The position numbers were made by a program, and so were the translations under genes. The notes under the pieces are model-generated. The model made no database searches. It had not been told where the DNA came from and saw only the letters and a list, made by a program, of their open reading frames with translations. Of a stretch of DNA of 64,000 nt, positions 17,887 through 25,468 are shown piece after piece. The DNA is from Sphingomicrobium sediminis (lineage in GTDB: Bacteria > Pseudomonadota > Alphaproteobacteria > Sphingomonadales > Sphingomonadaceae): contig NZ_JAMSHT010000001.1 of the NCBI RefSeq assembly GCF_023805295.1, forward strand, positions 1,550,001 to 1,614,000, in the 5' to 3' direction. Every line of letters starts with the position of its first letter. The first letter of the stretch is position 1.

Positions 17887-18888
17887 ATGGAAAAACCCGC
17901 TTCACATCCGACCTTCCCGCGCGAGCGGGTCGGGGTCCTGCTGACCAACCTCGGGACGCCCGACGCGCCCGAGACGGGATCGGTGCGCCGCTATCTCAAG
18001 CAGTTCCTGTCAGACCGCCGCGTCGTGGAGATCCCGGCCATCGCCTGGCAGCCGATCCTGCGCACGATCATCCTCAATACCCGCCCCAAGAAAAGTGCCG
18101 AGGCCTATCGCGAAGTCTGGACCGACGAAGGCTCGCCGCTCGCCGTTATCGCGCGCAAGCAGGCCGAGAAATTGCAGGAACGGCTCGGTGATGATGTCCT
18201 CGTCGACTGGGCGATGCGCTATGGCAATCCGTCCATTCCCGACCGCCTCGACCATCTGTGGCAGGCCGGCGCGCGCAAGATCCTCGTCGCTCCGCTATAC
18301 CCGCAATATTGCGCCGCGACGACGGCGAGCAGCCTCGATGCGCTGAGCGACTGGCTGGACAAGAAGCGCTGGGGCCCGGCGATCCGCACCCTGCCGCCTT
18401 ATTTCGACGATGCGGCCTATATCGCCGCGCTCGAAAAGGATCTGAAGCGCCAGCTCGATGCGCTCGACTTCACGCCCGAACGCCTGGTCCTGTCCTTCCA
18501 CGGCATGCCGCAACGCACGCTCGAGCAGGGCGACCCCTATCACTGCCATTGTCAGAAGAGCGCGCGCCTCCTGTCGGAAAAGCTCGACGTCCCGACCGAT
18601 GTCGCCTTCCAGTCGCGCTTCGGCCCCGCACAATGGCTGACGCCCGCAACCGACGACCTGCTCAAAGCCTATCCGGACGAGGGCGTGAAGAAAGTCGCGA
18701 TCGCCGCGCCCGGCTTTTCCGCCGACTGTCTCGAGACGATCGAGGAGCTGGGCATTCGCGGCGAAGAGGAATTTCTCGAGGCCGGTGGTGAACAATTCGC
18801 CCGCCTCGACTGTCTAAATGACGGGCAAGCAGGTATGGACATGCTCGAAGAACTGGTTCGCAGGGAGCTTGCCGGCTGGTTCATGTAA
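17887..18888 (+). CDS. hemH: Ferrochelatase
   Basis: Last enzyme of protoheme synthesis, inserting Fe2+ into protoporphyrin IX. The protein is 333 aa, the usual bacterial length. It has LLTNLGTPDAPE at the N-terminus, the active-site His in LSFHGMP, HCHCQKSA, and the catalytic Glu in the GFSADCLETIEE motif. It acts at the cytoplasmic face of the inner membrane. It begins 4 nt after the molybdenum hydroxylase stop and lies 18 nt before phbB, so all three may share a transcript without being related in function. Confidence 0.96.
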   Translation: MEKPASHPTFPRERVGVLLTNLGTPDAPETGSVRRYLKQFLSDRRVVEIPAIAWQPILRTIILNTRPKKSAEAYREVWTDEGSPLAVIARKQAEKLQERLGDDVLVDWAMRYGNPSIPDRLDHLWQAGARKILVAPLYPQYCAATTASSLDALSDWLDKKRWGPAIRTLPPYFDDAAYIAALEKDLKRQLDALDFTPERLVLSFHGMPQRTLEQGDPYHCHCQKSARLLSEKLDVPTDVAFQSRFGPAQWLTPATDDLLKAYPDEGVKKVAIAAPGFSADCLETIEELGIRGEEEFLEAGGEQFARLDCLNDGQAGMDMLEELVRRELAGWFM

Positions 18889-18906
18889 CAAGGGAGAGAG
18901 GCTGAC

Positions 18907-19632
18907 ATGACGGAACGCGTTGCAGTGGTGACCGGTGGGACACGCGGGATCGGCGAGGCGATTTCGCTGCACCTCAAGAACAAGGGCATGAAGGTCGCCG
19001 CGACCTATGCCGGCAATGAACAGAAGGCCGCCGAATTTACCGAGCGGACCGGTATTCCCGCCTACAAGTTTGACGTCTCCGACTTCGATGCCTGCCAGGA
19101 TGCGGTGACGAAAATCGAGAATGACCTCGGGTCGATCGACGTCCTCGTCAACAATGCCGGCATCACCCGCGATGCCACCATGAAGCGCCAGTCGCACCAG
19201 CAGTGGCAGGAAGTCATCGACACCAACCTTGGCGGTTGCTTCAACATGGCCAAGTCGGTGTTCGAAGGCATGGCCGAGCGCGGCTATGGCCGCATCGTCA
19301 ATATCGGCTCGATCAACGGGCAGGCCGGCCAGTATGGCCAGGTCAACTATGCCGCCGCCAAGTCCGGTATCCACGGCTTCACCAAGGCGCTGGCGCAGGA
19401 AGGCGCGCGCAACAACGTGACCGTCAACGCCATCGCGCCGGGCTATATCGACACTGACATGGTCGCTGCCGTGCCCGACAATGTGCTCGAAAAGATCGTC
19501 GCACGTATCCCGGTCAATCGCCTCGGCAAGGCCGAAGAAATCGCCCGCGGCGTGGGCTTCCTGGTCGACGAGGATGCTGGTTTCATTACCGGGTCGACGC
19601 TGTCGATCAACGGCGGCCAGCACATGTATTGA
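18907..19632 (+). CDS. phbB: Acetoacetyl-CoA reductase (SDR)
   Basis: Short-chain dehydrogenase of 241 aa with TGGTRGIG for NADPH binding, NNAG, the catalytic Ser in IGSINGQAGQ and the YAAAK tetrad. The stretch GSINGQAGQYGQVNY is characteristic of PhbB, which makes (R)-3-hydroxybutyryl-CoA for polyhydroxybutyrate. GGGAGAG 7-10 nt upstream fits the start. Its stop shares a base with the ATG of the ribbon-helix-helix gene (TGATG). A second PHA-related gene lies at 59.4 kb. No phaA or phaC is present in the window. Confidence 0.93.
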   Translation: MTERVAVVTGGTRGIGEAISLHLKNKGMKVAATYAGNEQKAAEFTERTGIPAYKFDVSDFDACQDAVTKIENDLGSIDVLVNNAGITRDATMKRQSHQQWQEVIDTNLGGCFNMAKSVFEGMAERGYGRIVNIGSINGQAGQYGQVNYAAAKSGIHGFTKALAQEGARNNVTVNAIAPGYIDTDMVAAVPDNVLEKIVARIPVNRLGKAEEIARGVGFLVDEDAGFITGSTLSINGGQHMY

Positions 19633-19886
19633 TGGCCTTCGCGCCTGAAGCTGTCGCCAAGCGCTCGGTCACCATTGCCGGGCATGAAACCTCGATCAGC
19701 CTCGAGCCGCTTTTCTGGGAGGCGCTCAAGGTGGCGGCCGCGGAGCGCGACCTGCCGGTCAACGCCCTCATCGCCCAAATCGACCTCACGCGCTTCGATG
19801 CCACCGGCGCAGCGCGCACCGGGCTCGCCAGCGCGATCCGGCAATGGCTGATGGTGGAAGGGCCCATCGCCCGCGCCCGCGATTAG
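19632..19886 (+). CDS. Ribbon-helix-helix (RHH_4-type) protein
   Basis: Small protein of 84 aa with the pattern KRSVTIAGHETSISLEPLFW followed by two helices (about 30-75). This matches the alphaproteobacterial RHH_4 domain, a likely dimeric DNA-binding fold. It starts on the last base of the phbB stop (TGATG), implying translational coupling. A regulatory link to PHA metabolism is possible but not shown. The stop overlaps the convergent ATP-grasp gene in TTAG (19883-19886). Confidence 0.85.
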   Translation: MAFAPEAVAKRSVTIAGHETSISLEPLFWEALKVAAAERDLPVNALIAQIDLTRFDATGAARTGLASAIRQWLMVEGPIARARD

Positions 19887-20734
19887 GAGAGGCGCTTCAG
19901 GACCGCATCGCGGAAGGCTGCGCCCTCGTCGGGGGCGAAACGCAGGAACATGTCGGGCTCGATCAGTTCCAATTCCATGATCTGCGGACCGTCCGCCGTC
20001 ATGACGATATCGACCCGCGCATAAGCGGGCAGCACCGGTGCCTCGGCAATCGCTGCCTCAGCGAGCGTCTTGGCCGCGGCCGGCGGGTCGATCTTTTCCT
20101 CGCTGCCGCCAAATTCCGGCTGGACCCGGAAATCGCCTTCCTTGGCGCGCTTCAGCCCGCAATGGCTGTAGACGCCGTCGAAATAGAGCAGGCTCATCTC
20201 GCCTTCGGTAAGGATCTCGGTGAGGAAGGGCTGGACGATCAGCCGCTTGCCGTCGAGGTCGGCCGGCAAGTTGTCGCTGAAATGCAAGGCGTAGGTGCCC
20301 GCACCCGAGGCCGAGAGACGAGGTTTGACAACGAGCTTGTCGGTCTTGAACCGCTCGCCGGCGCGCGCCAGCAAGTGCTCGTCGCCGCCCTCTCCCTCGA
20401 TCGTGGGGACGCAGGCGACGCCCTTGTCATTGAGTTCGATCAGGTAAGCCTTGTCGCTGTTCCAGCGCAGGATTGCGGGGTCATTGACGCAGGGCACCTT
20501 GCGAAACGCGACGCGGTCGAGGAGGTCGAACCAGCGGCCGCCATCGAGATGATAACCCCACGCAATGAGCGGGAGCACCGCATCGACCTCGCGCAAAAAC
20601 GCATCGTCCGCCGTATTCCAGCGCCGGTCGACCACCTTGTGTCCTGACCCTTCGAACAGCGCGCGCTGGCGCTCCAGCTCGGCCGCGTAGAATTGCGGGT
20701 CCCACTTGGACGGGGTGAGAATGGCGATGCGCAT
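19883..20734 (-). CDS. ATP-grasp domain protein (glutathione synthetase/RimK-like)
   Basis: Protein of 283 aa with a Rossmann-like N-terminus (MRIAILTPSKWDP) and an ATP-grasp core: LVVKPRLSASGAGTY, LIVQPFLTEI, EGEMSLLYFDGVYSH, and IMELELIEPDMFLRF for Mg2+ binding. Such enzymes ligate a carboxylate to an amine using ATP. No peptide or metabolite partner can be identified. The ATG at 20734 lies 7 nt after the stop of glutamate dehydrogenase, so a glutamate-containing product is one possibility. Similar sphingomonad proteins are annotated only as hypothetical or glutathione synthase-like. Confidence 0.82.
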   Translation of the reverse strand: MRIAILTPSKWDPQFYAAELERQRALFEGSGHKVVDRRWNTADDAFLREVDAVLPLIAWGYHLDGGRWFDLLDRVAFRKVPCVNDPAILRWNSDKAYLIELNDKGVACVPTIEGEGGDEHLLARAGERFKTDKLVVKPRLSASGAGTYALHFSDNLPADLDGKRLIVQPFLTEILTEGEMSLLYFDGVYSHCGLKRAKEGDFRVQPEFGGSEEKIDPPAAAKTLAEAAIAEAPVLPAYARVDIVMTADGPQIMELELIEPDMFLRFAPDEGAAFRDAVLKRLS

Positions 20735-20741
20735 CTGGTCC

Positions 20742-23700
20742 CTAGCGTGCGAGCAGGATGCGCGCCTGGCTGGCAATCTGGGCCAGCATCGGCGTGGTCA
20801 CGCCGCCGGCATGGCGGGCACGGTCGACCAGTCGCTTGAACTGCGCGATGCGCGGGCGATTGCGGTCGATCCAGCGGTCGATCGCGGCCTCGACCTCGCC
20901 ATCCTTGGCGCGTTGGCGCGACAGGAAGTCGATGCGCAATTGCTCGAAATCGCGGGCGAGACCGGCGATGAGCAGGCGTTCCCAATGGTCCTGCGGTACG
21001 AAGCCCGCCACCTGCTGCTGCGCCCAGTCTAGACCCAGCGCTTCGCCAAGCTTGGTATAGCCGCCGGTCAGCGTGAGGATGTCGACATCCTTCCGCTGCG
21101 CCAGCGCGGCCAAACCGAACACGCCGTCCAGCTCGTAAAGCTTGACCAGCTTTTCGGTGATCGCCGGCTCGGCGCCCATTTCCTCAAGCTTGGCGCGGCG
21201 CGCTTCGGCTTCGGCCTTCACCTCGGATTTGATGAGGCGTTTGGTGGCCTTGGCGACCTTTGCGTAACCGGGGCCGAAGAGATCGATCAAAGCCGAGACA
21301 CGGTTCTCCGAGCCTGCCGAACGCAGGATGTCGGACAAGTGCGTGCGCACGGTACGCGAGGTCATGGCGAACAGTTCGATGCGTGTATTTTCATCGACAT
21401 CGGCATCTTCGATGCGCTGCCACAAGTCGCGCAGGCCGAGCAGTCGTTCGGCAACCAAGAAGGCCACCAGCACCTGACTAAGCGCCGCGCCTTCCTCTTC
21501 GGTCATGTCGAGCGCGACCGACGGACCGAGGCGATTGACGAGGCGGTTGGCAACCTTGGTCGCAATGATTTCTTTTTCGAGGCGGTGCGCCGCCACGGCA
21601 TCCTTATGCTTGGCGATCAGCGCGTCGGGGAAGGCGTCGAACAGCTCTTCCTCCATCAGCGGATCTTCATGCAGGTCGAGCTTTTCGGCGGCTTCCTGCA
21701 GCGCCATCTTCGACATGGACAGGACGACCGCCAGTTCGGGACGGGTCATGCCCTTATTGTCGAGCCCGCGCCGCAGCAGCGCATCCGAGGTCGCAATGCC
21801 CTCGACACGGCGGTCGAGCCGACCCGATGCCTCGAGGATCTCGATCGTGCGCACGAAGCCGGGGAGCCCCGACGGCCCACGCGATTCCGCCACCGACAGC
21901 GCCAGCGCCTGCAGCCTGTTATCCTCGAGCACGAGGTCGGCCACGGCATCGGTCATTTGTTCAAGAAGCTTGTTGCGCCGCTTTTCCTCAAGCCGGCCCT
22001 CGCGCATTTCGCGGTTGAGCGGGATCTTGATGTTGACCTCGTTATCCGAGCAGTCGACGCCCGCGCTATTGTCGATGAAGTCGGTATTGATCCGACCGCC
22101 ATTCAGCGCGAATTCGATGCGGCCCTGCTGGGTGATCCCCAGATTGGCCCCCTCGCCGATCGCTTTGGCACGAATTTCATTGGCATCGGCGCGGATTGCA
22201 TCGTTGGTTGGATCGCCGGCATCCGCTTGGCTCTGCGCGCTCGACTTGATGTAGGTGCCGATGCCGCCGAACCATAGAAGGTCGACCGGCGCCTTGAGAA
22301 TTGCATTGAGGATTTGCGGCGGCGAAAGCGGCCCCTCTTCCTCGATCCCGATGGCCTCGCGCGCCGCCTTGGTGAGCTCGATCTGCTTTTGTGCGCGCGA
22401 CACGATCATGCCGCCGCGCGACAGCACATCGCGATTATAGTCGTCCCAGCTCGACCGCTTCATCTCGAACAGGCGCTTGCGCTCCTTCCAGCTCGAAATC
22501 GGATCGGGATCGGGGTCGATGAAGATGTGGCGATGGTCGAAGGCCGCAACCAGCTTCAGCGCTTGGGAAAGCAGCATGCCATTGCCGAACACGTCGCCAG
22601 ACATGTCCCCGACACCGGCCACGGTGATGCTTTCTTCCTGAACGTCGACGCCCATTTCGAGGAAGTGGCGCTGGACCGAGACCCAGGCACCCTTGGCGGT
22701 GATGCCCATCGCCTTGTGGTCGTAGCCGTTGGACCCGCCGCTGGCGAAGGCATCGCCGAGCCAGAACCCACGCTCGAGCGCGATGGCGTTGGCGACGTCG
22801 GAGAAACTTGCGGTGCCCTTGTCGGCGGCGACCACGAAATAGGGATCTTCGCCGTCGCGGATCACGACATTGTCGGGATGCACCACATCGTCATCGACAA
22901 TATTGTCGGTGACCGACAGGAGCGAACGGATGAAGATGCGATAAGCCTCGGTGCCTTCGGCGAGCCAGGCATCGCGGTCGATATTGGGGTTTGGCAGCTG
23001 CTTGGCATAGAAGCCGCCCTTCGCGCCGGTCGGTACGATGACGGCATTCTTGACCAGCTGCGCCTTGACGAGGCCGAGCACCTCGGTGCGGAAATCGTCT
23101 CGACGATCGGACCAGCGAAGGCCGCCGCGCGCAACCGGGCCACCACGCAGGTGGATACCCTCGACGCGCGGGCTGTAGACCCAGATTTCGCGATAGGGCA
23201 CCGGGCGCGGGAGACCCGAAATCTTGCCGGATTCCAGCTTGAAGGCGAGCGCCTCGCCCTGCTTTTGCGCAAAAGCGTTGGTACGCAGCGTCGCATCGAC
23301 GATGCTGCGGAACAGGCGCAGGATGCGGTCGTCGTCGATCGACTGGACCTGCTGCAGCGCGCCATCGAATTCGCCGAGCGCTTCGGCATATTTGTCCTCG
23401 CGCTTGCCCTTGATCGCGGGGTCATGGGCGGTTTCGAAGGCGGCAATCAGGGCTGCGGTCGCTTCGGGCGCGTCCTGCAACGTCTCGACCACGGTCGCGA
23501 GGCTGAAGGCGATGCCGATCTGGCGCAGATAGCGGAACCAGGCACGCAGCCAGACGACCGAGCGCGGCTCAAGGCCGGCGAACAGGACGAGGCTGTTGAA
23601 ACCGTCATTCTCCGCCTCGCCCGCCATGACGTTGGCGATGGCGCGCTCGACCACGTCGCGGCGCTCCATGATCGCATCCACATCGGTGCCCTCGGGCAAT

Positions 23701-25376
23701 TCGAGATGGAAATCGTGGACATAGCCCAGCGCCCCGTCGGCGAGCGCGGTCGGGATTTCCTCTAGCACGTGGAAACCGAAATCCTCGAGCACCGGCACCG
23801 CATCTGACAGCGGGATGATGCCCTTGCGGCGATAGGTCTTGAGACGCAGCTGGTGCGGGCCGTCAACCGAGGTGCGATAAAGGCGCGCGTCGCGCTCGTC
23901 CTTGTCGTCATCGAGCGCGGCCATACGGACGATATCCATCGCCCCGTCACGCGGCTCGGTGCGGGCGCGGTAGCCTTCGGGCATTGCCGGAAGGTAGGTG
24001 AGCGCAAGCCGCGTCGCGCGGCCCGCGCCGACTTCGCCGATCAGCTCGCTTTCGACCGCAGGGGCCCAGCCACGGACCATTTCGACCAAGGCTTTGTCGA
24101 GCGCGCCAACGTCGGGCATTTCGGCCTCGGGCGCGGTCGCCATCGTGTAACGCAGCAAGGCTAGTTCGCCGTCGCCCAGTTCGACCGACCAGCTGGAGAT
24201 GGGCGAGCCCACCTCTTCCTCGAGCATCATCGCGATAGCGAGGCGGCGCGAGGTCGACAGCTCATCGCGCGGCAGCCAGACAAAGGCATAGAGGTGACGC
24301 TGCAGCGCGCCGTTGAGCACGAGGAGCGTTGGACGCGGACGGTCGGCAAGGCTCATCGCCGTGAGCGCGGCCTGACGGACTTCCTCTTCCTCGAAGCTGA
24401 TCACGAGATCGTGCGGCAGGGTCGAGATGGCGTGGGTCAGCGCCTTGCCGCCATGCGAGGCGGGCGAGAAGCCCAGTTCCTTGTCGAGCGCAGCGAGACG
24501 CTGGCGCAGGATCGGGACTTCGGTCGCCGGCGCACGCAGCGCTTCGGAGGTCCACAGCCCGCAATGCACCGAAATGCCGGTCTTGCGCGCGACCATGATG
24601 ACGTCGAGCGGCACGCGGCGGTGGACCGGCGCGACCTGGTCGGCCTTCATGATGAGATAAGTTCGACCGCCAGTCGTCAGGGCTTCGATCGCCGCCTTGA
24701 TGATCGAGGCGTCCCACAGGTCGATGCCGTCGCGAAGCAAGCCGAGGCCATTCTCGCACTTGCCCTTCTTGTCGACATGGCAATGGCCGAGCAGGGTGAA
24801 ATTGTCGCGTTGCAGCCATTTGAGGAAGGCTGCTGCCTCGGGACGATCGGCATGCAGCATCTCGGCATCCGAGCCCATTTCGGCAAGCATGTCGCGCCAG
24901 TCGGTGACGGCGGCGCGCACGTCTGAAAGGACGTCGCGCAGCATGACCGACAATTCGTGTCGCCCACGCGCGTCGGCGCGGTCGAGCTCGATGTAGATGA
25001 AGCTTTCCTGCTTCTCGCCGCCGAGACCGGTGAGGTTGCCCTTGGCATCGCGCTCCACGGACAGGATGGGGTGCAGCAGGCGGTAGACGGCGAGGCCCCG
25101 CGCCGCGATGGCCGCGGCGACGGAGTCGACCAAGAAGGGCATGTCATCGTTGACGAGCGCGAGGCGCATGCGCCTGCTGCCGGCGTCGCCGCCCGAACTT
25201 TCGAGCGCGAGCTTCAACTCGCCTGACTTGCGACTCTGCGCAGCTTCCGCAACGAATGCCGCCGCTTCTGCCAGATCGGCCTTGTCGAAGCCTTCGAGAT
25301 CACCCGGTAAAGCGCTGTCTTTCAACGCTTTTTCGAGCTTCTTAACCCAAGTGGGCGCGATGTCCCGCTCTGCCAT
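20742..25376 (-). CDS. gdhB: NAD-specific glutamate dehydrogenase, 180-kDa type
   Basis: Very large GDH of 1544 aa, the L-GDH_180 class found in proteobacteria and actinobacteria. A long regulatory N-terminal region (about 1-700, with ACT-like segments) precedes the dehydrogenase core, which contains GPVARGGLRWSDR and the catalytic-lysine motif PTGAKGGF. A helical C-terminal region follows. It oxidises glutamate to 2-oxoglutarate and ammonia and is usually catabolic. GAGG directly before ATG 25376 supports this start over the TTG 6 nt upstream. It is followed after 7 nt by the ATP-grasp gene. Confidence 0.95.
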   Translation of the reverse strand: MAERDIAPTWVKKLEKALKDSALPGDLEGFDKADLAEAAAFVAEAAQSRKSGELKLALESSGGDAGSRRMRLALVNDDMPFLVDSVAAAIAARGLAVYRLLHPILSVERDAKGNLTGLGGEKQESFIYIELDRADARGRHELSVMLRDVLSDVRAAVTDWRDMLAEMGSDAEMLHADRPEAAAFLKWLQRDNFTLLGHCHVDKKGKCENGLGLLRDGIDLWDASIIKAAIEALTTGGRTYLIMKADQVAPVHRRVPLDVIMVARKTGISVHCGLWTSEALRAPATEVPILRQRLAALDKELGFSPASHGGKALTHAISTLPHDLVISFEEEEVRQAALTAMSLADRPRPTLLVLNGALQRHLYAFVWLPRDELSTSRRLAIAMMLEEEVGSPISSWSVELGDGELALLRYTMATAPEAEMPDVGALDKALVEMVRGWAPAVESELIGEVGAGRATRLALTYLPAMPEGYRARTEPRDGAMDIVRMAALDDDKDERDARLYRTSVDGPHQLRLKTYRRKGIIPLSDAVPVLEDFGFHVLEEIPTALADGALGYVHDFHLELPEGTDVDAIMERRDVVERAIANVMAGEAENDGFNSLVLFAGLEPRSVVWLRAWFRYLRQIGIAFSLATVVETLQDAPEATAALIAAFETAHDPAIKGKREDKYAEALGEFDGALQQVQSIDDDRILRLFRSIVDATLRTNAFAQKQGEALAFKLESGKISGLPRPVPYREIWVYSPRVEGIHLRGGPVARGGLRWSDRRDDFRTEVLGLVKAQLVKNAVIVPTGAKGGFYAKQLPNPNIDRDAWLAEGTEAYRIFIRSLLSVTDNIVDDDVVHPDNVVIRDGEDPYFVVAADKGTASFSDVANAIALERGFWLGDAFASGGSNGYDHKAMGITAKGAWVSVQRHFLEMGVDVQEESITVAGVGDMSGDVFGNGMLLSQALKLVAAFDHRHIFIDPDPDPISSWKERKRLFEMKRSSWDDYNRDVLSRGGMIVSRAQKQIELTKAAREAIGIEEEGPLSPPQILNAILKAPVDLLWFGGIGTYIKSSAQSQADAGDPTNDAIRADANEIRAKAIGEGANLGITQQGRIEFALNGGRINTDFIDNSAGVDCSDNEVNIKIPLNREMREGRLEEKRRNKLLEQMTDAVADLVLEDNRLQALALSVAESRGPSGLPGFVRTIEILEASGRLDRRVEGIATSDALLRRGLDNKGMTRPELAVVLSMSKMALQEAAEKLDLHEDPLMEEELFDAFPDALIAKHKDAVAAHRLEKEIIATKVANRLVNRLGPSVALDMTEEEGAALSQVLVAFLVAERLLGLRDLWQRIEDADVDENTRIELFAMTSRTVRTHLSDILRSAGSENRVSALIDLFGPGYAKVAKATKRLIKSEVKAEAEARRAKLEEMGAEPAITEKLVKLYELDGVFGLAALAQRKDVDILTLTGGYTKLGEALGLDWAQQQVAGFVPQDHWERLLIAGLARDFEQLRIDFLSRQRAKDGEVEAAIDRWIDRNRPRIAQFKRLVDRARHAGGVTTPMLAQIASQARILLAR

Positions 25377-25404
25377 CCTCAATCCCTGACCTGCGTTTCA
25401 CAGG

Positions 25405-25425
25405 GCGCGGGCTATAGACCCGCGC
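25405..25425 (-). terminator. Hairpin between PAS_5 gene and glutamate dehydrogenase
   Basis: GCGCGGG (25405-25411) pairs with CCCGCGC (25419-25425) around a 7-nt loop, in the 92-bp gap between two minus-strand genes. No T-run follows in either direction, so it may be a weak attenuator rather than a full terminator. Confidence 0.35.
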
Positions 25426-25468
25426 TACATAGGGGGACAACCCGCTTTCGTGGGGCGGATGGTGCGGC

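Noticed and set aside
22314..23765. 483-codon plus-strand frame opposite glutamate dehydrogenase
   Set aside because: Complement of a large well-supported gene, with no motif of its own.
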